Shown: piece by piece, positions 23,450 through 30,902 of the stretch
How positions within the stretch are numbered: position 1 is the stretch's first letter
How the letters are laid out: each line of letters starts with the position of its first letter
From: CAYZXA01 sp964482335
GTDB taxonomy: Bacteria > Patescibacteriota > Minisyncoccia > Minisyncoccales > MHMH01
Assembly: GCA_964482335.1 (NCBI GenBank)
Contig: CAYZXA010000001.1
Span: forward strand, 56,571 to 120,570
Reading direction: 5' to 3'
Length of the DNA stretch: 64,000 nt
Translations under genes and position numbers: made by a program
The notes under the pieces: model-generated
The model's input: the letters and a program-made list of their open reading frames with translations, nothing else
Database searches by the model: none
Told to the model about the DNA's origin: nothing

Positions 23450-25444
23450 ATGCTTAAAAAATTAAAAAAAGCCAAAAAAGCAAAACCAAAGAAGAAGCCA
23501 AAGGAAATGATTAAACCAAGAAAGAAGGTTGCTAAAGACACTACTTACGAAGCTAAGGATATTTATGTTTTGCAAGGATTGGAGCCGGTAAGGCGAAGAC
23601 CAGGCATGTACATTGGTTCAACTGGGACAGAAGGTCTTCATCATTTAATCTATGAAACGACTGACAATTCCTTGGACGAGGCCATTGCTGGTTACTGTAA
23701 AAACATTGATGTTATTCTAATGAAAGATAACAAAGTGAAGGTGACTGATGATGGCAGAGGTATTCCAGTATCCAAACACCCCCAGACTAAGAAATCAGCC
23801 TTAGAGACAGTTATGACTACTCTGCATGCTGGAGCAAAGTTTGGCGGTAAATCTTATCAGATTGCCGGAGGCTTGCACGGCGTTGGTGTTTCAGTAGTTT
23901 GTGCTTTGTCTCGTTGGATGAGGGCTGAAGTTTGTCGGGATGGTATTAGATACTTCCAAGAATATTCTCAAGGTAAAGCGAAAACAAAAGTGAAAAAGGC
24001 TGGAAAATGCAAGCAGACCGGCACCACTGTTTTGTTTGAGCCAGACCCAGAAATTTTCAAAGAAATAAAGTTTGATTTAAAGAAAATTTTAGAACACCTT
24101 CGCCAACAAGCTTATTTAACTTCTGGTGTTAGAATAACAGTTATTGACAATAGGACTGCTGTTTCCCAAAACTACAGTTTTTATTTTGAAGGCGGGCTGA
24201 AGTCCTACATTAAATACTTAGTCCAGGGCGTAGTGCCGGTGCAGCAGAGTATCTTTTATACCAGCGGAGAAAAGCAAGGGATCCTAGTTGAGGCAGCTTT
24301 TCAATATACGCAGGAGAGGGAAGCGTATGAGGAAAGCTTTGCCAATAATATTAATACTGGTGAAGGCGGTTCTCATTCGACTGGCTTCAGAACTGCTTTG
24401 ACTCGTTCCTTGAACGACTATGCTCGGAAAAACAACTTCATTAAAAACACAGATGACAATTTTAGTGGTGAGGATGTCAGAGATGGTTTTTCCGGAGTGG
24501 TGGCTGTCAAGCTAAGAGAACCTCAGTTTGAAGGCCAAACCAAAGCTAAACTTGGCAACCCCGAAGCAAAGGCAGCAGTTGAGGCAGTCATTACCGATGG
24601 TTTAGCTGATTTCCTAGAGAGAAATCCTCAGGATGCCAGAGCCATTATTGAGAAGTGTCTTTTGACTGCCAAAGCCAGAAAAGCAGCCCGAGCCGCTCGT
24701 CAGACCGTTTTGAGAAAAGGAGCTTTAGAGGGTTTGGCGCTTCCTGGTAAACTGGCTGATTGTGCTTCCCGTAAGCCAGAAGAGTCAGAGCTTTTTATTG
24801 TTGAGGGACCTTCTGCTGGAGGCTCATGTAAGATGGGTAGAGATAGACGATTTCAGGCTGTTCTGCCTTTGCGGGGAAAGATTTTAAACGTTGAGAGAGC
24901 CGGGCTAGACAAAGTATTATCTTCCCAAGAGATTAAATCTTTAATTATTGCTTTAGGTACAGCAATTGCCGAGGATTTTAATATTGAGAAATTAAGGTAT
25001 CAACGTGTTATTCTGACCTTAGATGCTGATGTTGATGGTTCACATATTAGAACCTTGCTCTTGACTCTTTTTTATCGCTATTTCCAGTCAATTATTGAAA
25101 AAGGCTTTCTATACATTGCTCAGCCTCCACTTTATAAAATACAGTCAGGCAAAAGAATGGAGTATGCTTATACCGAGCAAGACAGGGCAGAGATTTTAAG
25201 TTCAATGAAAAAGGAGAATAAAGGCACTCCTTCTGTCCAAAGATATAAAGGTTTGGGAGAGATGAATCCTTTAGAGCTGTGGACAACGACCATGGATCCA
25301 CAAAACAGAATCTTATTGAAGGTGATGATTGAAAATGCCAGAGAAGCTGATCATATCTTTGATACTTTGATGGGAGATGAGGTTTTGCCCAGAAAGAAGT
25401 TTATTCAGGCTCATGCTAAAAAAGTTAAAAACTTAGATATTTAA
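23450..25444 (+). CDS. gyrB: DNA gyrase subunit B
   Basis: 664 residues. A Lys-rich extension of about 30 residues precedes the GHKL ATPase domain (RRPGMYIGSTG, DDGRGIPV, GGLHGVGVSVV). The Toprim domain follows with the metal ligands Glu452 and the LDADVDGSH block. The conserved EGDSAGG reads EGPSAGG here: Pro454 replaces the Asp that in E. coli GyrB is Asp426, a quinolone-resistance position. ParE is a weaker alternative. gyrA is not in the window. Confidence 0.92.
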   Translation: MLKKLKKAKKAKPKKKPKEMIKPRKKVAKDTTYEAKDIYVLQGLEPVRRRPGMYIGSTGTEGLHHLIYETTDNSLDEAIAGYCKNIDVILMKDNKVKVTDDGRGIPVSKHPQTKKSALETVMTTLHAGAKFGGKSYQIAGGLHGVGVSVVCALSRWMRAEVCRDGIRYFQEYSQGKAKTKVKKAGKCKQTGTTVLFEPDPEIFKEIKFDLKKILEHLRQQAYLTSGVRITVIDNRTAVSQNYSFYFEGGLKSYIKYLVQGVVPVQQSIFYTSGEKQGILVEAAFQYTQEREAYEESFANNINTGEGGSHSTGFRTALTRSLNDYARKNNFIKNTDDNFSGEDVRDGFSGVVAVKLREPQFEGQTKAKLGNPEAKAAVEAVITDGLADFLERNPQDARAIIEKCLLTAKARKAARAARQTVLRKGALEGLALPGKLADCASRKPEESELFIVEGPSAGGSCKMGRDRRFQAVLPLRGKILNVERAGLDKVLSSQEIKSLIIALGTAIAEDFNIEKLRYQRVILTLDADVDGSHIRTLLLTLFYRYFQSIIEKGFLYIAQPPLYKIQSGKRMEYAYTEQDRAEILSSMKKENKGTPSVQRYKGLGEMNPLELWTTTMDPQNRILLKVMIENAREADHIFDTLMGDEVLPRKKFIQAHAKKVKNLDI

Positions 25445-25446
25445 TT

Positions 25447-25887
25447 ATGAATGATTCTGTTGATAAAAAAGGAGTTTTGAAGGCAATGTTTCTGGCTATT
25501 TTAATTGCTTTTTTAGCCATTGGCATTTTAGCCTGGCAATACCAACGCATAGAGAAAGAGCGGTTGCCAGCACTTGAGGAGAAAATTGAGAAAAGATCAA
25601 CTGAGGATGTTTTAGATAAGTTCATGCAAATGAGGATTGATAAAAATGAAAAAGGAGCCTTGCGCTATCTGACAGAGGGCGCTGTCCAGCAAAGGGATCA
25701 GGCAGAGTTTAGCTTGCTGGACAACTTTGAAAGCTATGAGATTTTACAAAGTGAGAAAGTGGATGAAGAGAAATACCGCTATGTAGTTAAAATATATGAA
25801 GAAGGAATGGGTGATTTTATTGAAGTAATTACCTTAATTAAAATCTTAGACAATTACTATATTGACTCAGTGCAAATCGCCGGCTAA
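25447..25887 (+). CDS. membrane-anchored hypothetical protein
   Basis: 146 residues. One N-terminal membrane segment at about residues 11-31, then a soluble part whose pattern (DVLDKFMQMRIDKNEKGALRYLTEG ... YIDSVQIAG) recalls NTF2-like lipoprotein domains. No lipobox cysteine. Starts 2 nt after gyrB. No function assigned. Confidence 0.55.
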   Translation: MNDSVDKKGVLKAMFLAILIAFLAIGILAWQYQRIEKERLPALEEKIEKRSTEDVLDKFMQMRIDKNEKGALRYLTEGAVQQRDQAEFSLLDNFESYEILQSEKVDEEKYRYVVKIYEEGMGDFIEVITLIKILDNYYIDSVQIAG

Positions 25888-25895
25888 GTACGGGG

Positions 25896-25951
25896 TTGAC
25901 AAACTATACCTTATTTTATTAAGATAAAGATGAGGCCCCAAAGGGGCTTTT
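25896..25951 (+). promoter_or_regulatory. secE promoter followed at once by a terminator-like hairpin
   Basis: TTGACA (25896-25901), 18-nt spacer, TAAGAT (25920-25925); predicted start near 25932. The transcript would begin with hairpin GCCCC-AAA-GGGGC (25935-25947) followed by TTTT. It may terminate upstream transcription, stabilise the 5' end, or act as an attenuator for secE-nusG-rplK. Confidence 0.55.
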
Positions 25952-25960
25952 AAAAACCTT

Positions 25961-26146
25961 ATGATTGGTAAACTCATTACTTATTTAAAGGAAGTTAAAT
26001 TAGAAATAAGAAAGGTCAACTGGCCAACGCGCCAGCAGACTATTAGATACACTTTAATTGTTTTAGGGATTTCAGCAGTTGTTGCCATATTCTTGGGTGG
26101 TCTAGATTTTCTTTTCACCTATTTATTAAATGCCTTTATACTTTAA
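25961..26146 (+). CDS. secE: preprotein translocase subunit SecE
   Basis: 61 residues, the short single-span form. Amphipathic KEVKLEIRKVNWPTRQQT followed by one membrane segment at about 34-56 matches the SecE core. It clamps SecY. Its stop overlaps the nusG start by one base, in the classical secE-nusG-rplK order. Confidence 0.93.
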   Translation: MIGKLITYLKEVKLEIRKVNWPTRQQTIRYTLIVLGISAVVAIFLGGLDFLFTYLLNAFIL

Positions 26147-26691
26147 TGCCTAAGCAACAAATAGAACAACAAAAAAACTGGTATGTTATCCATACTTATT
26201 CTGGGTATGAGGATGCTGTAGCTAAAAATCTCAAGCAAAGGATTGAGTCTTTAGGCATGGAAGACAAGATTTTCAATGTTATTGTGCCCAAAGAGAAAAA
26301 GATTAAGATCAAAGACAGTAAGAGAAAGGTGATTGAAGAGAAGATTTATCCAGGTTACGTTTTGGTTGAGATGATTGTTACAGATGATTCCTGGTATGTT
26401 GTCAGAAATACGCCTAATGTGACTGGCTTTGTCGGAGCAGGAACTACTCCTGTGCCGGTTTCTCTTCAAGAAATTGAAACCTTGAAGAAAAAGATGGGAG
26501 TTGAAACTCCTCAGTACAAGATAGACGTTAAGGCAGGCGATGCCGTAAAAATTATTGATGGTCCCTTTAAGGATTTTGACGGCAAGGTTTCAGAGATAGA
26601 CGAAGAGAGAGGCAAGGTCAAAGTATTAGTTAATATGTTTGGCAGAGATACGCCAGTTGAACTTGATTCTCTGCAGATAAAAAAGATCTAA
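26146..26691 (+). CDS. nusG: transcription termination/antitermination factor NusG
   Basis: 181 residues. NGN domain with [18 protein letters not shown] and the [10 protein letters not shown] block, then a KOW domain at the C-terminus ([15 protein letters not shown]). Normal length. It links RNA polymerase to the ribosome or Rho. rplK starts 1 nt later. Confidence 0.96.
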   Translation: MPKQQIEQQKNWYVIHTYSGYEDAVAKNLKQRIESLGMEDKIFNVIVPKEKKIKIKDSKRKVIEEKIYPGYVLVEMIVTDDSWYVVRNTPNVTGFVGAGTTPVPVSLQEIETLKKKMGVETPQYKIDVKAGDAVKIIDGPFKDFDGKVSEIDEERGKVKVLVNMFGRDTPVELDSLQIKKI

Positions 26692-26692
26692 C

Positions 26693-27115
26693 ATGGCAAA
26701 AAAAGTTAAAGCTATTATTAAATTACAGATTCAAGCTGGCGGGGCAACGCCTGCTCCTCCAGTGGGGCCGGCTTTGGCTCAGCACGGTTTGAATATTGGC
26801 GAGTTTTGTCAAAAGTTCAACGATGCCACTAAACAGAACCAGGGATTTAAGATTCCAGTTGAAATTACGGTGTATGAAGACAGAACATATAATTTTAGAT
26901 TAAAGCAGCCCCCAGCCGCTGAGCTTTTGAAAAAAGCAGCTGGCATTGAGAAGGGCTCTGGAGAACCTAACAAGACCAAGGTTGCTAAGATTTCCCGAGC
27001 CCAATTACGCCAGATTGCTGAAAAGAAGATGGAAGACTTGAACGCTGAAGACATTGAAAGCGCTATGAGGATCATTGAGGGCACAGCCCGTAATATGGGG
27101 ATTGAAGTGCAGTAG
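26693..27115 (+). CDS. rplK: 50S ribosomal protein L11
   Basis: 140 residues. N-terminal [23 protein letters not shown] and a complete C-terminal rRNA-binding domain. rplA normally follows but is absent. Instead two small genes follow, and then a second copy of the last ~13 codons of rplK (27830-27871). The present 3' end may therefore have been brought in by the inserted segment. L11 forms the GTPase-associated stalk base. Confidence 0.95.
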   Translation: MAKKVKAIIKLQIQAGGATPAPPVGPALAQHGLNIGEFCQKFNDATKQNQGFKIPVEITVYEDRTYNFRLKQPPAAELLKKAAGIEKGSGEPNKTKVAKISRAQLRQIAEKKMEDLNAEDIESAMRIIEGTARNMGIEVQ

Positions 27116-27137
27116 CCTTTTGTTGGGGAAATTATAT

Positions 27138-27488
27138 ATGCCAATAATAATTGTTAAAGATTCAATAAAGCGAGAAGAATTGAAACGTGTTGCCAAAAAG
27201 CAGTTCGGTGACTTAGTAAAGGCAGTGGTAGACATAGAACAGGGGATTATGGCAGTTGGTGGAGAACTTCACTCTGATGAGGAGGTCTTTCTTATGGAGC
27301 AAGAAAACTCAAAGCGAGAGTATACCTGGGGCATTAGTCTTTATCCTGAGAAAACGGGTGATGACTGGATTGAGCTTGATTCTGTGATTAACCTAAAACC
27401 TTCTTTTGGTAATCGCTCTCGAGATGTGGATAATCCCATAGTTCGAGAAAAAATTAGAAAAATTGTAGAAAAACTCGTATCAAGATGA
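27138..27488 (+). CDS. DUF5674-like hypothetical protein
   Basis: 116 residues from the ATG at 27138; longer upstream starts overlap rplK and are rejected. Sequence (VKAVVDIEQGIMAVGGELHSDEE ... WGISLYPEKTGDDWIELDSVINLKP) matches what I remember of the DUF5674 family, a small protein common in CPR and some other bacteria. Function unknown. It overlaps the next gene by 4 nt; the two form the cassette inserted after rplK. Confidence 0.6.
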   Translation: MPIIIVKDSIKREELKRVAKKQFGDLVKAVVDIEQGIMAVGGELHSDEEVFLMEQENSKREYTWGISLYPEKTGDDWIELDSVINLKPSFGNRSRDVDNPIVREKIRKIVEKLVSR

Positions 27489-27826
27489 ATAAACTTTATC
27501 ACAAAGAATTGGCTGAAGGTAGATGGTTTCAGCTTTCTTTAGCAGAGCAATTGGCAAATATTGGTAGCGAGGTGAGTCGGGCACGCAAATGGCAGGGAAA
27601 AGACGAAAATATTTTTTGGGGCGCAGTTGACAGAGCCCTTGAACTTTTTGATTTGACTCTTGCGGATCCTCGGTGGAGAAAGGGTCGTTTGCGGGAAATT
27701 GCAAGGGTACGAGAAATATTTTGCGATGCTCTTTTTGGAGGAAAGAATTATCAAAGTTCCCTTAAAGATCTTGAACGATATTTTCTGCTTTTTGCGTTTC
27801 TTGTTCGGCAACGATTGCTAGTTTGA
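27485..27826 (+). CDS. small helical hypothetical protein (partner of DUF5674 gene)
   Basis: 113 residues, not recognised as a named family. Reads as all-helical, with aromatic and Arg-rich patches (GRWFQLSLAEQLANIGSEVSRA, DPRWRKGRLREIARVREIF). The general look recalls a four-helix-bundle protein, but this is only an impression. Start overlaps the DUF5674 stop (ATGA), so the pair is co-translated. Its TGA is immediately followed, in the same frame, by the relic of the rplK 3' end. Confidence 0.55.
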   Translation: MNKLYHKELAEGRWFQLSLAEQLANIGSEVSRARKWQGKDENIFWGAVDRALELFDLTLADPRWRKGRLREIARVREIFCDALFGGKNYQSSLKDLERYFLLFAFLVRQRLLV

Positions 27827-27829
27827 AGT

Positions 27830-27871
27830 TTTGAAGGCGCTGCCAAAAATATTGGGATTGAAATTAAATAA
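27830..27871 (+). pseudogene. relic of the 3' end of rplK
   Basis: Reads FEGAAKNIGIEIK followed by TAA and aligns codon by codon with the end of the intact rpl[14 protein letters not shown] and TAG (27074-27115). There is no start codon or upstream homology. The two copies are 756 bp apart and bracket the two-gene cassette. This is what is expected when a segment integrates at the 3' end of a gene and restores it. Confidence 0.75.
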
Positions 27872-27886
27872 ATTTTAAGATATTAT
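27858..27886 (+). promoter_or_regulatory. dcd promoter inside the rplK relic
   Basis: TTGAAA (27858-27863), 17-nt spacer, TATTAT (27881-27886), 7 nt before the dcd ATG, implying a leaderless mRNA. The -35 box lies inside the rplK relic. Confidence 0.6.
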
Positions 27887-27893
27887 TAATCAT

Positions 27894-28472
27894 ATGATTC
27901 TTTCTGATAAAGACATTAAGAAACATATTGCTGAAGGCAAGATAAAGATTAATCCAGAACCGAATTTTGATGAACAGTTAGGTCCTTGCTCTTTAGATTT
28001 ACACTTAGGCAACATCTTTAAAGTTTTCAAACCTTCTCAATATCCTTATTTAGACTTAAAGAGGAACGTCCATTTTGAGGAATTGATGGAGGAGGTAAGA
28101 ATAGAAGATGGTGCTCCATTTATTTTACAGCCCAAAGATTTTATTTTAGCTACGACCAAAGAAGAGTTTATTTTACCCGACAATATAATGGCCAGACTCG
28201 ATGGCAGGTCTTCCTTAGGCAGATTAGGCATTGTTGTTCATTCAACCGCTGCCAGATTTGATCCAGGATGGCAGGGCAACGCAGTTATGGAACTTGGCAA
28301 TTTAGGCATTATGCCCGTTGTTTTGTATTCTGGCATGCGTATTTGCGCTTTAACCTTTGAAACGCTTTCTAGCCCCTGCGACATTACTTATTTAAAAAAG
28401 AAAGGTCAGAAATATGGAAAACAGACATCTCCGCGAGCCAGTAAAATTACTGAAGAATTTAACAAGCAATAA
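27894..28472 (+). CDS. dcd: dCTP deaminase
   Basis: 192 residues. The diagnostic active-site block DGRSSLGRLGIVVHSTA is present, with the downstream FDPGWQGNAVMEL strand. It converts dCTP to dUTP (bifunctional forms continue to dUMP). It heads a three-gene operon with an MtrA-like protein (2-nt gap) and a thymidylate-synthase-like gene, which fits a path dCTP to dUMP to dTMP. Confidence 0.93.
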   Translation: MILSDKDIKKHIAEGKIKINPEPNFDEQLGPCSLDLHLGNIFKVFKPSQYPYLDLKRNVHFEELMEEVRIEDGAPFILQPKDFILATTKEEFILPDNIMARLDGRSSLGRLGIVVHSTAARFDPGWQGNAVMELGNLGIMPVVLYSGMRICALTFETLSSPCDITYLKKKGQKYGKQTSPRASKITEEFNKQ

Positions 28473-28474
28473 TT

Positions 28475-29329
28475 ATGGAGGATTTAAAGAGTTGGCCTTC
28501 GATTGAAGGAAGATATAAAAAGGGAAATCCACAATCTCCGGTGGCTATTTGTACCAATGCCACGGTTGAAGGAATTGAACCTGATATGGAAAAAGTAGCT
28601 TTGATCGGCAAATGTGTTACTGAAAATATTGGTATTGAGAAAATCATCCAGAACATTGTTGCTAATCCATACATCAGGTTTTTGATTTTTTGTGGCAAAG
28701 TCTCCAAGGGGCATTTTGTCAGCCAAGCTTTCCTTTCTTTAAAAAAAAACGGTATAGATAAAGAGAAAAGAATTATTGGGGCTCGGGGGAACACCCCTTT
28801 TTTGAAAGGGATTGATGAAGCATTAATAGAAAGGTTTCGTCAACAGGTTGAGATGGTTGATTTAATGCCAGAACAAGATAGGGAGAAAATAATGAAAAAA
28901 GTAGACGATTGCTTAAGGCGAAATCCCGGTCCTTTTTCTGGAGAACCTGTTAAGGTTCAGGAAGTTGAAACAATCCAGGCTAAGTCTTGTCCTGACTGGA
29001 TTGCTGACCCCAAAGGATTTTTTGTTATTTCCATAGACCGTAACCTAAACAAGATAATCGTTGAGCATTTTCAGAATAATAAACTTACCAAAAAGATAAT
29101 TGGTAATTCAGCTGAAGAAATTTCAAAAACTATCAGCTACCTTGATTTGATTGGCGATTTTGAACAGACAAAAGAACATACCATGTATTTAGCCAGAGAA
29201 CTTCAAAAAGCAGAATTTGCCTTGAAAAATAATTTAGATTATGAGCAAGATAGTGAGTTACAAATAAAAAAGGTCAAACAAGAAGATAAACAAAAAAAAT
29301 CAGCCAATGAAGATGATTGGTTCGATTAA
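28475..29329 (+). CDS. MtrA-like protein with DUF4346-like C-terminal domain
   Basis: 284 residues. The N-terminal ~160 residues resemble subunit A of tetrahydromethanopterin S-methyltransferase: VALIGKCVTENIGIEKII, NPYIRFLIFCGKVSKGH and RIIGARGNTPFL. His80 in GKVSKGH matches the corrinoid-coordinating His of MtrA. A DUF4346-like domain follows (DPKGFFVISIDRNLNKIIVEHF), then a charged tail. No membrane anchor, unlike methanogen MtrA. The position between dcd and a thymidylate-synthase-like gene suggests a one-carbon or corrinoid-related role in dTMP synthesis. This is inferred. Confidence 0.7.
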   Translation: MEDLKSWPSIEGRYKKGNPQSPVAICTNATVEGIEPDMEKVALIGKCVTENIGIEKIIQNIVANPYIRFLIFCGKVSKGHFVSQAFLSLKKNGIDKEKRIIGARGNTPFLKGIDEALIERFRQQVEMVDLMPEQDREKIMKKVDDCLRRNPGPFSGEPVKVQEVETIQAKSCPDWIADPKGFFVISIDRNLNKIIVEHFQNNKLTKKIIGNSAEEISKTISYLDLIGDFEQTKEHTMYLARELQKAEFALKNNLDYEQDSELQIKKVKQEDKQKKSANEDDWFD

Positions 29330-29335
29330 AAAACT

Positions 29336-30112
29336 ATGTACGAAACAAAAATCGTTGAAGCTAAAACTTTAGGGGAGGCATGGGAAAAATCCTGTATTTT
29401 AATGATGCAGGAAGGTCATACTCGTTATGTCCAAGCACCTGAATATCAGATAGAGACAAAGGACCTTCCCTTGTTGATTAAAGTCGCAGATCCTTTTTCT
29501 GAACCAAGATTGAGCGATAAAGTCAATACAACAAAAGGATTAGCGGATGAATACACTAAGAAATTCTTACATGGTTCGGGTAAAGAGAACGAGAACAGTT
29601 TTGATTATACCTATTTTTCTCGTTTGCGCTGCTACCCTGATTGTAAGGTCAGGGCCTGGCTGCCAAGCGTTACTGAGACTGATGAAGAATTGGCCGAAGA
29701 AGTTAAAAAAATCTCTCCTGACGGCAAATGCGTTGTTCAGCGCATCGACCAGGTGGAGAAAGCCATCAATATCCTTAAAAAGGATCCAACCCGCCGCACA
29801 GTGGTTATGCATACCTGGGTGCCCTTCCGAGACTTAATGAAATTCGGGCCAAAGAGAGGAGACACTTCTTCGCCTTGCGTGCTTTTATTTTATCCTCAGT
29901 TGGTTGATGAGAAGCTCCATATGTTTGTCGTTATGAAGACCAATGATTTGTACAACGCTTGGCCAGAAAACGCTTATGCTTTCAGTGCTTTGCAAAAATA
30001 CATGGCAGATGAGCTGAGAGTGGGGACTGGTACCTATACTCATTTTTCTGTCAGTATGCATATTTACAAAGATATGTACAATGAGGTCAAGAAAAAGTTC
30101 AATTTGCAATAG
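29336..30112 (+). CDS. thymidylate synthase-like protein (archaeal-type)
   Basis: 258 residues. ThyA-fold marks: paired Arg153-Arg154 in DPTRRTVV, a candidate nucleophile Cys181 in SSPCVLLFYPQ, KTNDLYNAWPENAYAFSALQ where ThyA has the RSxD...N block, and a C-terminal HIY (His242). It looks closer to the short thymidylate synthase/hydroxymethylase forms of methanogens than to E. coli ThyA. Whether it methylates dUMP or hydroxymethylates a pyrimidine cannot be decided. 6 nt after the MtrA-like gene; terminator downstream. Confidence 0.75.
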   Translation: MYETKIVEAKTLGEAWEKSCILMMQEGHTRYVQAPEYQIETKDLPLLIKVADPFSEPRLSDKVNTTKGLADEYTKKFLHGSGKENENSFDYTYFSRLRCYPDCKVRAWLPSVTETDEELAEEVKKISPDGKCVVQRIDQVEKAINILKKDPTRRTVVMHTWVPFRDLMKFGPKRGDTSSPCVLLFYPQLVDEKLHMFVVMKTNDLYNAWPENAYAFSALQKYMADELRVGTGTYTHFSVSMHIYKDMYNEVKKKFNLQ

Positions 30113-30131
30113 AGAAGATTAGTTAGATGCT

Positions 30132-30160
30132 AGGCTTCTGAGAAGCGGAAGCCTTTTTCT
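30132..30160 (+). terminator. intrinsic terminator
   Basis: AGGCTTC (30132-30138) pairs with GAAGCCT (30148-30154), followed by TTTTTCT. Ends the dcd operon. Confidence 0.82.
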
Positions 30161-30173
30161 TTTGAGGTAAATT

Positions 30174-30182
30174 TGTTAAAAT
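30174..30182 (+). promoter_or_regulatory. deoC extended -10 promoter
   Basis: TGTTAAAAT, an extended -10, 9 nt before the deoC ATG. No convincing -35 at 16-18 nt upstream because the terminator is there. Confidence 0.4.
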
Positions 30183-30191
30183 TAAGGAAGT

Positions 30192-30884
30192 ATGGAAATT
30201 GCTAAAGTTATTGACCAGACCTTTCTGAAAAAGGGAGCGGCGGATGAAAAGATAAAGGAACTTTGCCAAGAGACCAGAGAATACGGCTTTCGGGGTTTTT
30301 GCATTTTTCCAGAACATACGAAGTTGGCTAAAAAATGCCTTAAGGGCAGTGGCGTTAAAGTGACCACTTTGATAGATGAGCCAACTGGTCAGAGTTCTTC
30401 TAAAAAGAGAATTAAGATGGTTAAGAAAGCTAAAAAAGCAGGGAGCGATGAAGTTGACGTAGTTATGAAGATAGATGATTTTAAAAACGGCAAATATGAA
30501 GAAGTTTTAAAGGATTTGAAAGCTATTTGTTCTATTCTGCCAACAAAAGTCATAATTGGCTCAGGATACTTGACTGACGAAGAGATTAAGAAGGCTTCTC
30601 AAATTGTTAAAACTGCGGGCGCTATCTGTGTTAAAACAGCTACCATCAGTGATCCTTTGGACCATTCAGAGTTAGACGAGAAAGCAAAACATGTCAGGAT
30701 TATGAAAGAATCTGCTCCTGGCTTGCTGGTTAAAGCGGCTGGCAATGTTAGGAAAATAGCTGATTTAAGAATAATGACGGAGGCTGGAGCTAATATCATT
30801 GGTACAAGTTCTGGCGTTGAAATTGTTAATGAAGCTCAAGGTATTCAAACCGAAACTAAAAAAGACGATAGAATAATTGAGTAA
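30192..30884 (+). CDS. deoC: deoxyribose-phosphate aldolase
   Basis: 230 residues, TIM barrel. Schiff-base Lys148 in VKTA, partner Lys181 in LVKAAGNV, and Asp89 in DEVDVV correspond to the E. coli catalytic residues. It splits deoxyribose 5-phosphate into glyceraldehyde 3-phosphate and acetaldehyde, feeding nucleoside carbon into glycolysis. The C-terminus has a divergent segment after GTSSG. The stop codon lies in a hairpin shared with gatB. Confidence 0.9.
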   Translation: MEIAKVIDQTFLKKGAADEKIKELCQETREYGFRGFCIFPEHTKLAKKCLKGSGVKVTTLIDEPTGQSSSKKRIKMVKKAKKAGSDEVDVVMKIDDFKNGKYEEVLKDLKAICSILPTKVIIGSGYLTDEEIKKASQIVKTAGAICVKTATISDPLDHSELDEKAKHVRIMKESAPGLLVKAAGNVRKIADLRIMTEAGANIIGTSSGVEIVNEAQGIQTETKKDDRIIE

Positions 30885-30902
30885 AGCCGGATCTTACTCA
30901 AT
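30876..30902 (+). promoter_or_regulatory. perfect inverted repeat abutting the gatB start
   Basis: ATTGAGTAA (30876-30884) and TTACTCAAT (30894-30902), 9 bp, loop 9 nt. The right arm ends on the base before the gatB ATG. No T run, so not a terminator. It could tune gatB initiation or bind a protein. Confidence 0.5.
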
